A DNA stretch of 64,000 nt from Amoebophrya sp. A120. Taxonomy: Eukaryota; Sar; Dinophyceae; Syndiniales; Amoebophryaceae. The number at the start of each line of letters is the position of its first letter. Positions within the stretch are counted from its first letter, which is position 1. The stretch is from positions 2,950,456-3,014,455 of the forward strand of contig CAJINV010000005.1 of the NCBI GenBank assembly GCA_905178155.1, given 5' to 3'. A program made the position numbers and the translations under genes. A model generated the notes under the pieces. It was not told the origin of the DNA and searched no databases. It was given only the letters and a program-made list of their open reading frames with translations. This document shows, piece by piece, positions 13,901 through 25,309 of the stretch.

Positions 13901-13974
13901 AGCCCGGCCATCCGCCGGGCAATATCGTCCAGCTGGCTCGTGGTGCTCAGCGTATTTTCAGCAGCAATATCCAA
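4919..13974 (-). CDS. Very large unrecognised Ser/Arg-rich protein, 2727 aa, four exons
   Basis: Minus-strand exons are 13974-13792, about 13488-12382, 12068-11795 and 11538-4919. Intron 1 is GT-AG (CCAG|GTAGTAGG and TTGCAG). Introns 2 and 3 are introners of families C and A. All phases agree. The last exon is a single 6.6-kb open frame, unusual in an introner-rich region. The N-terminus (MDIAAENTLSTTSQLDDIAR, followed by a predicted helix to about residue 60) may be a coiled coil. Residues 60-430 are rich in S/T-P and R, with many SPR/TPR-type sites. The rest is Ser/Gly/Asn/Gln-rich disordered sequence with short charged helices, including K/E-rich stretches near the middle and a C-terminal basic part (about the last 40 residues: RDRSRRGRRKEKSPPR). 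No domain is recognised. A cytoskeletal or scaffold role is possible but unsupported. The long plus-strand ORFs opposite it are shadows. Confidence 0.65.
11544..11794. mobile_element. Introner element, family A (251 bp)
   Basis: The ends are TATCAAATGTAAAAATGTCT and its inverted complement. A perfect duplication GCCGC flanks it (11539-11543 and 11795-11799). It is the last intron of the 2727-aa gene; removal with one duplication copy gives I-A-Q-G-R-R-K-N-G in frame. Confidence 0.93.
12074..12381. mobile_element. Introner element, family C (308 bp)
   Basis: The ends read TATCGGAAGGAAAAATCCCC and, at the other side, GGGGATTTTTCCTTTTGATA. The duplication is CGTCG (12069-12073 and 12382-12386). 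It is intron 2 of the 2727-aa gene, in phase 0. Confidence 0.92.
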
Positions 13975-14277
13975 TTGAAAAGCTCTCCCTCAGCAGTGTT
14001 GTCCCAGAAGTGGAAAGAAAGATGTGATGTTGATGACGAGCAAAGCTTTATTTCTTCCACATGGACAGTTATTGCATTTTTCGTCCCGCCTTGCACGACC
14101 TACAAAGCTGTGCCTCTACTTTTTTCATTCTAATTCGGCGCCATTCAGCTTCTACATGACGAGTTTCGCTTTTGCTTGCACCTGCTCTCTACAAGAAAAC
14201 AAAAAACCAAAAGCAAAACAAAATCAAAATGCAACTACAACGCTTCGTCCATTAAATAAACTTCTTGCTTGCACGCA
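13975..14277. other. Short spacer between tandem minus-strand genes
   Basis: Only about 300 bp separate the stop of the 734-aa gene from the start of the 2727-aa gene on the same strand. It includes an A-rich tract near 14200-14230. I see no gene. Such tight head-to-tail packing is usual in co-oriented gene blocks. Confidence 0.5.
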
Positions 14278-17200
14278 TCACAAACATTCCTCTGCTCCCG
14301 GGACCACAATATAGGAGCGGTTCGTCTCACTTTGGTACGACATGCTGACGGTGCTTCGCAGCTTCTGCTCGTCGTATTGATCTACTGCTTCTGCTAATTG
14401 AGGAAAAATAATCTCTGCCGCGGACTGCAGCCTGGAACTCCGCCGCGCACGCTCGAGCATGTGCAAATGAAACTCCTCCTCGCTGCCGTTTTCCCCCGAA
14501 ACTAGATGCAAGCCGTCGGAGGCACCTCCAGGGCCGTCGTGGACTGCTTCCCCTTCCGGCGACCGCGAGGGTCGTCTACTATGTTGTTGAACCTGCTTCG
14601 TGCTGGTGGTGGTCTCTAGCTGGTGTCCAACTTCGTCTTCTTCTCCGTGCGGCGAGTTGATCACTAGATGGGGTGGGCGGTACTGCAGCCCGTACGGCCG
14701 CACGTTGGTCAGCGCGGCAACCGCGCTCGCGATCGTTTGGTGCTCTGGAGTTTGTAGTTCTTGTTCCGGACCAGCAGTAGAAGTTCTTGGCAGATCATAA
14801 CTACCAAGAACAGCAGGACCACCCCCCGTCGAACTCCGACCTTGAAGACTTGTAGTTCCTGCCGGCCCACGAAGCTGGTCCTCACGAGTAGATGATATTC
14901 TTTCACTAGCGCCCCCAGCCAACACCTCCTGCAGCAGGCTGACCAACTCGGGACGGGTCTTCAATAATTGTTGAAAAAGCCGCTTTTCTTGTTCCGACAG
15001 AGGCGAAGTAGAACTACTAGTACCCGACATCAAACCCGGCGCTGTTTCTGTCCTACTTTTTCGTGCTTCATCTAAACCTTCCGCGGGAGCAGGTCTTCGA
15101 GGAACAGGAGTCGTACTCATATTTTCCGACGAAAAGAAATCAATGTCTTCCTCGTGCCTCAATTTCCCGGACAGCTGGAGCAGATCCAGCTCGTGCATCG
15201 TGTCGCGAATCGTGTCAATTTGCTCCAGCACCGCGGATCGCCGCTCCTGGTCTTCCTCTCCTTCCATGTGCAGTAGGTGATCTTCGACTCGTCCCGATCT
15301 CTTCGGAGAACCCCGACCACGACTCGGAGCCTCCGCCCCGGCCAACTGTTTGCTGTTCTGAAACAGCTCGGAAAACCGCGCACTGGGACTGGACCTTCTA
15401 GAATTCGCTGCTGCGTTGCTATGTTGATTTGTGGTCGAGGACATCACAACTGGTGGTCCACTCCCGTCGCTGCTCCTCCCGTTCGCCGCCCCGGCGTTCC
15501 ACGGGGGCTGCTGGAGCAACTCGCTGGAACTCGACATCGTGCGGAAAGCCTTCGCCGCCTTGGCCAGTGCCGCCGCGGAATGCGCACTGCGGGTCGTCGT
15601 GGTCGTCGCACCAGTCGCCCCCGCCGTGAGAAGGTTCTGGTGGCTCAGGTTGCGCCAGAAACCGGGGCGCGCGCCCGCGCGAGCAGCAGGCGACGCGAAA
15701 TTAGTAGAAATTGCCGTTGATGTTGTAGTCGCTTGTTGGGGCAGGTTCAGCAATAAACTTCTATTCGGGTCTGTGGTAACTGCAGGTCCAAAGAGATTTT
15801 TTTCGGAGGAGGACAAAAATAAACCGCCTTTGTTATTATCGCTATTGCCCGACGTCGCAAGACCTCCAGAAAGCTCCTGCAACCGGTCCACCTGCGAGGC
15901 CCGGGCGGTTGCCTGCAACAGCTTTTCCACCTGGTCCAGCCGCGCGTGCAGGTCCCGCATGTGCTTGATCCGCGGCTGCGTGTGCTTCTGGGCCGCCAGC
16001 CGGTGCTTCCCGTATCCTGAGTAAAAACGTACCCACACCAGAGTCAGGATGGGGATTTTGCAACACACACCTAGAAGCTTTGTGAGCCACGCATGACAAG
16101 TTGCAGTCCGTAGTGTAGTGCATGTTAGCAAGGAAAAACGTATCACAAATCCATCTTCTTATCCTGTTTGCAGCATTACAAATTTCAAAACACGACTGGT
16201 AATGCCTCTCATGGAGATGCGCATTACAAGTCTTCCTGTCATCGCAAATCTGCATTACAACTCTGGTGTGGGTACGCTTTTACTCAGGATATCCCGGTGC
16301 GCGGCGTCAAGGGTTTGCTCGGCGGCCGACTCTATCAAATGTAAAAATGTCTGGGTCTGGAAACTTGTGATGCTGGGTGGCGTCTCATGATGAGGCTACA
16401 AATGTTGAGCTGGGCGCCTCAGATGGAAAAAGTCTTCCGAATTTCTTTCAATTTTTTGAGATTTTTTTTTACAAAAAAAATTTGCAATTTTTCGCTTTGC
16501 TTTGCATTGGGAGAAAGGTTGCGACTCACGTCGTCCGGTGAATTTCTAAGGCGGCTTCGCCTTCCCACCTCCTCTGTTGAGTCGAAGCTGTGTGGTATGC
16601 TGCATCGATGCCATTCCAAGTGGTATGGTGGACTCGTGAAACACTCACCAAAGCAAGCCTCAACTTTTCCTCACAAAAAGTGCTCATTTTTGGAAGCCAA
16701 AAATGATCACTTTTGAGCTTCCAAAAAAGTCTCTTGCTTTTCCTCCTCGATTTCGCCTTCCGACCTTGCATACCCAAAAAAAAAGTCTAGAAAAAAGTCT
16801 CCTCTCCCACTTATATTCTCAATTATTGGGGGTCTTTTTCGGTTTCACCTTCTAGAAAATCGAGAGACTTTTTTTTTGAGGTAAAAATGGGAAAGTATGA
16901 CTTTTTTGGAGTTCACTTTTGGCCATCAAAAGTGAGCACTTTTTGTGAGGATACGTCACCACTTCTAAAGGATACCGAAAAAGGTCGCTAGAAGTAGACA
17001 AGAAAGCAGCAATTTGTAATGCGGACAAGCTGCAAATAAAAGCAGTACTAGAACGAGAGGGGTCTAGTAGAATAGTGCAGCCTAGCTTCGCGGCTGGCCA
17101 GCGAACGTTGTCACCCGACGACGAGTGACCATCAAAATTTTTTTTTTGAAAAAAAAATCTAAAAAAATCAAGAGAAAATCGGGACGGGGGTGCCATCTGA

Positions 17201-17840
17201 GGTCGCCCAGCTCAACAAATGCTGGCTCAGCATGACAAGTTTCTCAGCTCCTAGGTGTTCTCTATTCTGCATGACAAACTGCGCTTCTGCATCACAGAGA
17301 AACGGAGCTCTTGGGTAACGTGCATGACAGATTTAAGAGTCATGCCGAACAAGCATGACAAGCATGAATTCTTCCAGACCCAGACATTTTTACATTTGAT
17401 AGACTCCCGGGCGACCGCGACCGGGAAGTGGAGGAAGCTTTAGACGCCGCCTTGGACGCGGGTCTCACGGCAACACGACGCGCCTGCGGTTTTGCGTCCT
17501 TCGCAGGACGAGCAGCTCCCTTCGAAGTAGCTTGTGGCTTCGTCGTGGAGGAGGTCTCTTGCGCAGCTGCGCTGGGTTTTGAAGTAGATTCTCCGGGCCC
17601 TCGCACCTTCGGCGGGATCATGGGACTGCCCTCCGCGGCCTTGCGCCGCACCTCCGCCACCACCGCCAGCAGGCCGCGGGCGCCCGGACCGAGCGGACTA
17701 GATTTCGCTGGTGGTGGCCCGGGGGCGGAAGAGGCAGCACTAACAACGAGGCCCTTGTTCTCGCCACCGGTTGTTGTACCTGCCGGCGTCGTCGCCCCCT
17801 TCTGCGCCGCGAGCGCGCTGCGAAACTTGTCGGCTAGCAT
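14278..17840 (-). CDS. Unrecognised Ser/Ala-rich protein with a coiled-coil segment, 734 aa
   Basis: Minus-strand exons are 17840-17402, 16327-16292 (a 36-nt microexon) and 16007-14278. Both introns are introners, and phases sum exactly (439+36+1730 = 2205). The protein begins MLADKFRSALAAQKG, has an Ala/Pro/Lys/Ser-rich basic region to about residue 150, then a helical heptad-like segment near residues 172-200 (HMRDLHARLDQVEKLLQA). The rest is Ser/Gly/Arg-rich with short charged helices, and it ends GAEECL. No domain family is recognised. The start is the first Met after the upstream stop; a further 5' exon cannot be excluded. Confidence 0.65.
16013..16291. mobile_element. Introner element, family B (279 bp)
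   Basis: The ends are TATCCTGAGTAAAAACGTAC and the complement ending ACTCAGGATA. The duplication is TCCCG (16008-16012 and 16292-16296). It separates the 36-nt microexon from the last exon of the 734-aa gene. Confidence 0.93.
16333..17401. mobile_element. Introner element, family A, carrying a nested transposon (1069 bp)
   Basis: The ends are family A (TATCAAATGTAAAAATGTCT and complement), with perfect duplication GACTC (16328-16332 and 17402-17406). The length is exceptional because an 811-bp inverted-repeat element and its 6-bp duplication lie inside. Subtracting them leaves 252 bp, the usual family A size. It is intron 1 of the 734-aa gene. Its interior is in the opposite orientation, relative to the host gene, from the close relatives at 36554, 45896 and 52352. 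Confidence 0.92.
16405..17215. mobile_element. Nested inverted-repeat transposon inside an introner (811 bp)
   Basis: The ends are TTGAGCTGGGCG...CCTCAGATGG and the inverted copy CCATCTGAGG...CGCCCAGCTCAA. The flanks are a 6-bp duplication CAAATG (16399-16404 and 17216-17221). The empty site survives in the related introner at 36554 (complement reads GGCTACAAATCCTGGCTCAG). The interior is largely a long imperfect palindrome with A/T homopolymer runs, and no ORF for a transposase is seen. It appears to be a MITE-like non-autonomous element unrelated in its ends to the introners. Confidence 0.85.
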
Positions 17841-19098
17841 GGAATATAAGCCCTTAGAAGATTTAAGTTATTTGTGATGGGCGAAATGAAGAATCTTCTA
17901 GGGCTCCTCTTCCATGCGCTTGCTTCCGCTGGACGAGCGACTTCTCCTTGAAACCACGTGTAAAAGTTTTCTGTCGATAGCAACTGAGCGTCGCTGCCCG
18001 AAGGCACTGCGTTTATGATGTTGCGCAAAAGTAGACTTCATAGTAGCATAAAAAGAAGAGAAAAAGCGACGTCAATTGCTACAATAAATTCAATGAGCGG
18101 GACCGCGACCTGCCACAAAACTATTCATAACAACTGGAAAACTGTAGCAAGTTCAGAACATAGAGTACCTACCTTTCTAAAACACAATTGTATCATCCCG
18201 CCTTCACTTTTTCCGGGCAGTCCGTGGGTCGCACGGGCCGAAGTAAAAAATTTCTATCATCTACTACTACTTCGTATGGTTTATCTCAGCAGGCAGGAAT
18301 CTGCCTGTGCCCAGGAAATAAATCATGTTAATGTAGAGTAAAAAAATTTTCTCTGGTGTAGCTGTAGCAAAATAGACGGGGGGAAGCTAAATTCTACTGT
18401 AAAATGAATATACGTCCAGGGGGAACTCTGTAGTACACAGGGGGAACTACTGTGGCGAAAAGACGGAAGGTGACATATCAAAAAAGCGGGTGGTGGTAGG
18501 AGAACCTCAAATGTTTTTTGGTACGAAATGGACGACGCTTGCATCTGAAACAATAGCGTTTGCTTCAGGAACGAAAAGTCTAACCGAACGAAGACGGAGC
18601 AAAATCCTTTACATGACCGACCAACCGTTCTGGAGAACACGAAAATGACCGAAGCAGAAACTTCATTAAACCAAGCACCACAGTACGAGGAAATGTGGCT
18701 TGCAGATGAACCGACGAACGAGGAAGCGAAAAGATATCTTCAGAACGACACGACATTGGAATTCTCTTGGACGACAGAAAACAGAAAAGACGCAGCAAAA
18801 ATGACGACTGCACAAGGGCTTCTTTGGGCAGTGGAATTTGGTCTGTTTCTCTTGTTCTCTAAATGGCCAGCACGCGCCTCTAGTGATCCTAGCGAACCGA
18901 ATCAAAGTGGTAGGTAAACACAGTGAAAAGCACAAGCACGAGCGAACAACTCCACATGGATCTTATTTTATCATCAATCTTCATGCTCGCGAAGATTCGC
19001 TTTGCGTTTAAGTTTAAAACTACCAGCGTTGTAATATTATGATTCAGGTGGTCATGGTCTCTACTCCTGCATTTTGGTTCATCGCAGCAGTAGTTCGT
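17841..19098. other. Intergenic spacer, nothing firmly identified
   Basis: About 1.25 kb between the 734-aa gene and UTP5, both on the minus strand. A plus-strand ORF at 18645-18917 (90 aa, starting MTEAETSLNQAPQYEE) has a protein-like composition but no recognisable domain or splice context, so I do not call it a gene. No introner ends are present. Confidence 0.45.
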
Positions 19099-22093
19099 TT
19101 ATGCAAGAAGCGCTTCGTCAAAGGCGTCGTCATCGAGTAGCCCTTCCAGGTCGTCGGCATCCAGACCACTCAGTTCGCTGTCGTCGTTGGTTCCTTCCTC
19201 GTCATTGTTCTCTTCCCCGTTCATGTTATCCTGCGCTTCGTCGTACACAATGCAGGCGGTCTGCGCCGCCTCGTCGGTCTTTGCGCGCGCGGCCGCGCGT
19301 TCCCGGGCGGTGCAGAGCAGGAGATCCAGCTTGCCCTGTTTTTTTTTGCAACCGATGAAAAATATTTCATGTGCGACAAGGAAACAAAAAACCTGCTTGG
19401 TTGTAGGCACGTCAAAGCGTTTATTCGCGTCATACATCATGTTCGGCATGGCCAATAAATCCACATCATGCGCACCATCATATACAACAAGATCCCGAGA
19501 ACGCCTCACCTTTCCTTATGCTTACAAACACACATCATTTCCCAATATAAAAAACTTCTCGTCACCTGTATCCTCTGCAACGGCTCCGCCGCCTGCAGTC
19601 GCTCCTCGAGCGATTTGTACAGCGGCTCGAGTCGGTCCTTCAGTTCCGGGTTGCTCAGCAGGTAGCTGCAGTGCGTGGTGAGCACGCACCGCATCCAGTC
19701 CAGCACCGTGTTCGCCCGGTGCGGCTGCGTGGACAGCAGTTTTTGGCACTCGAAAAACCACTCGAAGGCTTCCTTGCTGGTGAGCTCCCCGGTACTGCGC
19801 TTGATCACCTTCGAGTCGATCTGCGACAGCACGGTGGCCAGGGCTGTGGTGTCGTGTGTGGGTTGACAAATGACAAGTATAAACACGACCTCCTACACGT
19901 ACGCCATAGAAAGCAATACAAAACTACAGAAAATGACATTAAGGGTGAAAGGAAAAACTTTCTATGAGGGCAAAATAAATACCTTTCGCGTCCTTTGACT
20001 TCAGATACTGCTTCACGCTGGACACCACGGTGATCATGCCCGCGGCCCCTGCTCCCGTTGCGCTGCTGCTTGCCGCTTTCTCGTTCAAAATTTCCACTTT
20101 TTCCCGCTCGACCGCTTCTTCCTTGTCCTTCATGTACTTCACCGTGGCCTCATCGATCAGCGACCCGCCCACGCCTCCTCCTGCCCCCGCCGCCGTGGGT
20201 CGCGTCTTGGCCTGCTTCGCCGCGACCTCCAGAATCTGCACCTTGGCTGGCTTGGACAAGTCCGGCTGCTGCTCTTCGCCTTGCTTAAGATGATCGCGTG
20301 TCCGCTTGTTGCTATTTGTCAGGTCTTTGCTGTGATGTTCCCCTGTTGCTCCAAGAACAGTCGAGCTACTTCCTACTTCCAGATCGATTTTTTTCTTCGT
20401 ATTGGAAGTTTCGGCAACCAAAAACTCCGGCAGGACGAGACTGCCCCGGGCGAGGGTGATTTTTGCGACTGCATGTTGCTGGGAAAGCAGCTGGAGGCCG
20501 AGAATCTGTCAGTCGTGTTTGTTAATATATCAACGTCCGTCATCTTCATCATCATATCAATCGGTCCGTCGTGAGAAGAAGTCAGTACTCATCCAGTTGG
20601 TTTTCGTCAAACGGGTCGTTGTAAATGCTAGATCTCTTAACAAAGAACGCCAGCACTTCTAGCTTTAGCTTTTATACATCGAAAAAAAAGGTCCAGAACT
20701 ACATCATACCGGCTTGGCGGCATTTCCGGCGCAGATCTCCGCGTCGGGCATGGCCGGCGCGTTCGCCGCAGCCTTGGACACGTCGTTCCAGACAAACCCC
20801 CGCTGTCCGTCCGCGGTCAGGGCGACGAAGCAGTTTGCTTGTCTCGTCGTGTTCTTTGTCTCACCACTTGATGTTCCTACCGCATGTTCTTGATGCTGGT
20901 GTTCTACGGCAACGATTCTGCGCAGCGGCAGCTGCAGACCGGTGCTCAGCGTGGTGGCGAACGCCTCGTCGTTGTAGTCGTACAGGGAGACGCTCTCCGT
21001 GGAATCGCAGGCCGCGATTTTGGAGCCACTCACCGCCACACTGGTGCACGCGTGCACCGGGGCGGTAAATTTGGACGTGCACGTGCCGTCCGACACGGCG
21101 TAAACCTGGGTAGTTGTCGTTCTTCTTTAAATGCGATCTACCGTGTTGGTGTCCACTGCATGACAAATAAACCTTTCTTCAACTCTTTGCACCATCACAA
21201 GTGGGATGCTCTACCAAGCCTGTCATGCATCTTGTACGACGTGTTCGTGTGCGGGAAAAAATAGAAATTTGTAGTGTGCAAAATCGAAATCAGTATGAGA
21301 AAATCCTCTAGTACCCGAATCTTCGTCGCGCAAACGGTCACCAAACGCTCTGCGTTTGCCGCCATCTGCAGCACCACGTCCTTTTTCGTCTTGATCGTCT
21401 GCTTCACCTGCAGACTGTCCACATCCGCTTCCACAACCCGTCCCTTGGTGGCGACGAAAACGCTGTTACGCCCCGCGTGCGCTGCCAAGCAGGTGGCCTC
21501 CGCGTTGGCGAGCTGTGATTTATTTTTAGGCCAAGGTGCATCTTCCAAATACTTAATCAAAATGAGTACCAAAATGCAAGATGCGGTCGGGGTGAACAAA
21601 AGTTGCACAACATCCTGGCGTGACATTTATCGATTGGTACTGAGCGCATGCTTGTCTGCTTTGCATTGACAAGATACGCGCAAAGACCAGACGAGTCCTG
21701 CTGTGCACGATTACAAAAATGTCCGATCTGATATGAGAAGTTGTTCCTGGTCCCACCCAATTATACCTCAGTGAAGGTCCCGAGCAGGTTTGCTTTTTCG
21801 TCCGTGAACTCCCAGAATTGCAGGTGTCCGGAGGTTTTGCAGCCCAGGACGAGAATGTGCCGGCTCCCGATCCAGTACCAACCGGCGAGTTGCGGATTGT
21901 AAATCTCCGCCGCGTCCGTGTGGGCGAAGAGGCATTTCTGGTCCCGGGTGCTCCAGACCTTGAACTGGTTTTTCTGGGCGTGCGTCAGGGAAAACTGCCC
22001 GCACGGCGAGAACCGCACCGTAGCGTCGGTTGCAGGAGGTAGTACCCTGTTCCCGGCGGACGCGGGGGCTCTACTGGAAGCGCTGGCCGACAT
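19099..22093 (-). CDS. UTP5/WDR43-like small-subunit processome protein, 652 aa
   Basis: Exons on the minus strand are 22093-21767, 21512-21315, 21105-20710, 20505-19983, 19843-19566 and 19335-19099. All five introns have GT-AG ends and consistent phases. The N-terminal half (exons 1-3) has WD40-like beta-propeller repeats, for example VRFSPCGQFSLTHAQKNQFK followed by VWS. The C-terminal part (about residues 440-585) resembles the Utp12 domain of WDR43/Utp5, with NTVLDWMRCVLTTHCSYLLS as its signature-like core. An acidic tail rich in E/D follows. Utp5 works in the nucleolus in the t-UTP/UtpA module for pre-18S rRNA transcription and processing. The alternative is another Utp12-domain WD40 protein (Utp4/Utp12/Utp13 group), but the short single-propeller layout and C-terminal spacing favour Utp5/WDR43. 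No introner interrupts it, in contrast to its neighbours. Confidence 0.72.
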
Positions 22094-23093
22094 GCTGGTG
22101 GTGTGAGTAGTTCGAGGTTGGACACAAGTGAGACGATGGTGCGGCAGGGTGTATAATGGCGTGAACTTCGTATGTCGGTGTTGTAGTTCTAGTTTAAGTG
22201 TGGTCTTTGTCTAAATACCATCAGCAAGGAAGTCCCACATAATCGGTTGTAGAAACAGTGAATCGCTGTCAGCACCATGCGCTCCAGCTAGATAGTTCGT
22301 TCCTGTTCGGATAGAGGTGGCACTAAAATTACGGATGACCGTAGGCAATCATGCGCAGGTCAAGGGTGATTTTGAAACCATCTTTTTCTTTGTCCTTCTA
22401 TTTCAGAACCTTCATCAGCATTCGAAGATCATTTACTTCAGTGGATCTAAATCTTTCTCGAGGATCCTCGCGTCTGTTGCAGTTTGGACCTTTTGCCACG
22501 ATATCGCGACCCATGGCGCAGTTTCTTGTGAGCATCGATCCTTTGTGAGCGATCAGGCATGTCAACGTCGGGATCTACTTCGTAATGTCTTCAAGAACTT
22601 CACAGCGCGATCTTGCAATGAATTTCGTACAGAGACCATTTTCGTACTCGTGACAGGGCACCACTTTGTAGTAACCCTGAGAGGTGCGATAGTATCCTCC
22701 TGTCCTTAGAAAGTAGTCGGTGAGTGTGTCTGCGCAGCCACGGTAGTACACTTCTTTTCATACAATCTTTATACGGTGAAAATCATCCGAGGGTTAAATA
22801 AATCTTACAAAGACGCAACTCTTTACTTACTATCACGCTTCGGGTGCTCACAATACTAGCCGCAGTAGTGGTACAAGACTTCTTAAGTGACAGATGATAT
22901 GCTATGAAACGCAAATAACAATTTAAATTTTCCTTCAAGAAAGAAACACGACAAACATCACATTGATTTTGATCTTCATTTTGAGTATTTAAATGGGGCG
23001 CACGCATAAATAACAGCAACTGCTTATTCTTTGCGCTAAGAGCATTAGTTTGCGGAAGTACGACTCGGGAGCGGGAAGAGAGCAGCACCCCAT
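22094..23093. other. Spacer between BRCT gene and UTP5 gene
   Basis: About 1 kb upstream of UTP5 and downstream of the BRCT gene. A plus-strand ORF of 130 aa at 22317-22709 has no recognisable features. No repeats or introner ends are seen. Promoter elements cannot be named. Confidence 0.45.
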
Positions 23094-24683
23094 TCAAATC
23101 ATCTGCTCGAACTCTTCCGGTGTCACGACTTTCACTATAATCCCCTTGTTTCCCAGCTCCTGCACCTTTTTGTACTTGGTCTGGCCAGCAAAGGCGCCCC
23201 GGACCAAAAAGGTAGTTTTCCCAGACACGGCGGAGGTAACGCGACCGCCCTGCGCTTCGATCGCCTTCTTGAAGCGCGTCTCTTCCCCGGGCATCAGCCC
23301 CGAGAACACCACGGTCGCATTCCGCAGCTCGTGGCCTGGCCCCGAACCAGCGCCGGGATCGGCCCCCTTTTTCGCGTCCGCGGTACACCCGCCCGCCGCC
23401 GGCTTTTTAGAGAGCAGGTCCAGCGTCGCCGCTGCCGCTCCGGGAGTTTCGTATCCAGTGCTAAAAGGTATCTATTGGTCGAGACGAACATAAAGCTCCA
23501 CAACTATTTTGTTGCGCAAGACGCAATACATAAGGTCGAAAAGACATCATCTCGTGGTTTGCTGTGTGTATATAGGAATTTTTTGCTGCGTGCACACAAG
23601 ATGAACTATCCCGTGCCCACAGGAACTACCCGCCCCACACCACTAGCACTACAAGCACTACTATCCCGACCACGACCTCGACAGGTATTCATTGCACTGG
23701 ATAGCTCGAAACCCAAGACGATTTCCAAAGAGCCGCCGTCCGCCTGGTCGTGCAGCGCATCGATGGGCGTGAAGCGCCCGCCTTTCTGCCCGTACGGCCC
23801 AAACGTCGCGTGCACGTTTTCCCACCACTGGACCGGACCGCCGGCGCCCCGCACGTAGGGGGTGGACGCCGACGTTCTTCGCCGCTTTGCGCCGGCACCG
23901 GATGTCAGCCGCAAGCGCAGCTCCGTCGCAGTGTCGCCCACCGGTTCGACCGAGCTAACGCCAGAGAGCGGCACCTCCATCCGCCACAAGTTGCCCCCCG
24001 GTTGGTTCTTCAGAGTGCCTGCGTTTCATTGCGAAGGTGAGGGTAATAGTTCTGGCCGTACATCAGGAAAGAAACCGACCCGGAGAAGATTTGCGGGAGG
24101 AAAATCCGTATATACATATCACTATCTTCAGAGAAGTTTTTTCATTAATTAGTCACAGACGAGAGATGAAGAAACATCTCAGTTTATTCGCAGTACCGTA
24201 GTATAAGAACAAGCGGCCCTTCGCGGTACTTTCGTCTACCGTGTCCGAGTTGTCAACCTTTTTTCCCCAGTCGATGCGGTTGATTTCCACCACGAATTTT
24301 TTCGCACTCATCATCCTACAGAAAAGTATGTTCAGCATGACAAATCGTCTGCGTGGCTCTGTCTAAATCGCCAAAAGGAATTACAAAGTGCATTCTGTGT
24401 AGCGGCAGGCTGCCTTTCTTGTGGTCTCCGCATTACTCAGTTTTCAGAGAAGCGAACACACTAGCAACACGAACTTATTTTTCCTCAGTCTCGGTGTACT
24501 TTTCCGTGAGATATTTGTGGTCAAACTCATACTCGTCTCATACCGTCCCTTCTGCCGCGTGCCGTAGAACTCGTTGACGCACATGCCCCGTTGCCGACTG
24601 TGGGTGAACTTCACCTCCGAGCCGGATTTTCCCGCAACGAACTCCAGGTCCTCGCCCACGCGGCACACGGTGAGATAAACCAT
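23094..24683 (-). CDS. BRCT-domain protein, 308 aa, four exons
   Basis: Minus-strand exons are 24683-24544, 24315-24197, 24018-23704 and 23446-23094. Introns 1 and 2 are GT-AG; intron 3 is an introner-like element. The C-terminal 75-80 residues form a BRCT domain of the type found in RFC1, PARP1 and NAD-dependent ligases: LRNATVVFSGLMPG, then a helix ETRFKKAIEAQGGRV, the VSGKTTFLV strand, a KYKKVQELG helix and the terminal TPEEFEQMI. The N-terminal 220 residues are not recognised; they contain a basic KRRRTS stretch that could act as nuclear localisation. BRCT domains bind phosphoproteins or DNA ends in repair and replication. The specific role here is unknown. Confidence 0.72.
23452..23703. 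mobile_element. Introner-like element with short TATCCAGTGC ends (252 bp)
   Basis: The two ends are TATCCAGTGC and its exact inverted copy GCACTGGATA. Flanking pentamers TTTCG and GCTCG match at only 3 of 5 positions, so the duplication has decayed or is not one. It forms the last intron of the BRCT gene; removing element plus one pentamer gives phase-correct joining before P-G-A-A-A-A. The length equals family A, and its ends match the variant right end (GCACTGGATA) of the element at 49356. Confidence 0.65.
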
Positions 24684-25228
24684 AGCGATGCAATGATGTT
24701 TACGGTGTAAAGGAGATTTAGCAGGTGAAATTTTGTCCGGTCTCGATCGTTATCCTTAAGTATGTCGAAGAAAAATTGAGAGCCAAGAGAGGCTGCGTTC
24801 AGTACGCTTTAATTCTAATGGTTTGGGTTTGACTTGCTTTCCTTCTACGGTGCGTGAACGAGGCTGAAGTGATAGGACCAGGCGCCAGAATTTTCAATTT
24901 CTCACGTCTTGCAGTGCGAGCGTGCGGTGAATTTGAGACGAATTGATTCCGACATCGAGCATGACGAATTAGCGAAATAACCACGACTACCGAACTAAAG
25001 GTAAAGTCTCAAACTTGCCGACGACGGGCTAGAACAATAAATACTTAACACACAGCGAATATTATTCTTGCATTGAAAACGATTTTCCGAGCGAGGGATT
25101 ACAAGTACGACGAGGAATGAAATGCAGACGCATGGAGTCTCAGAGTCCTGTTCTGGGACAATACACGGCGGGAACGTCTGCACAGCCAGCACCATATTTT
25201 TTTCATACACCATAAAGACCATCTCAAC

Positions 25229-25309
25229 CTGTGCGATGATACGGAGGAATGAAGCGCTTCCCTTGCTCGAGAACGGGAATGCGACAGGAGCGTCGAGCAC
25301 CCGGGCGTT
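25229..25309 (-). pseudogene. Coding-like fragment, paralogous to 31682-31761
   Basis: On the minus strand this reads NARVLDAPVAFPFSSKGSAS followed by FLRIIAQ. A near-identical reading occurs at 31682-31761. The copies differ at codon level and by one codon, yet keep N-A-R-V-L, A-F-P-F-S and G-S-A in one frame, which suggests selection on protein rather than a DNA repeat. A possible donor GTTGAG follows. It could be an exon of an unassembled small gene or a relic. The family is not recognised. Confidence 0.35.
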
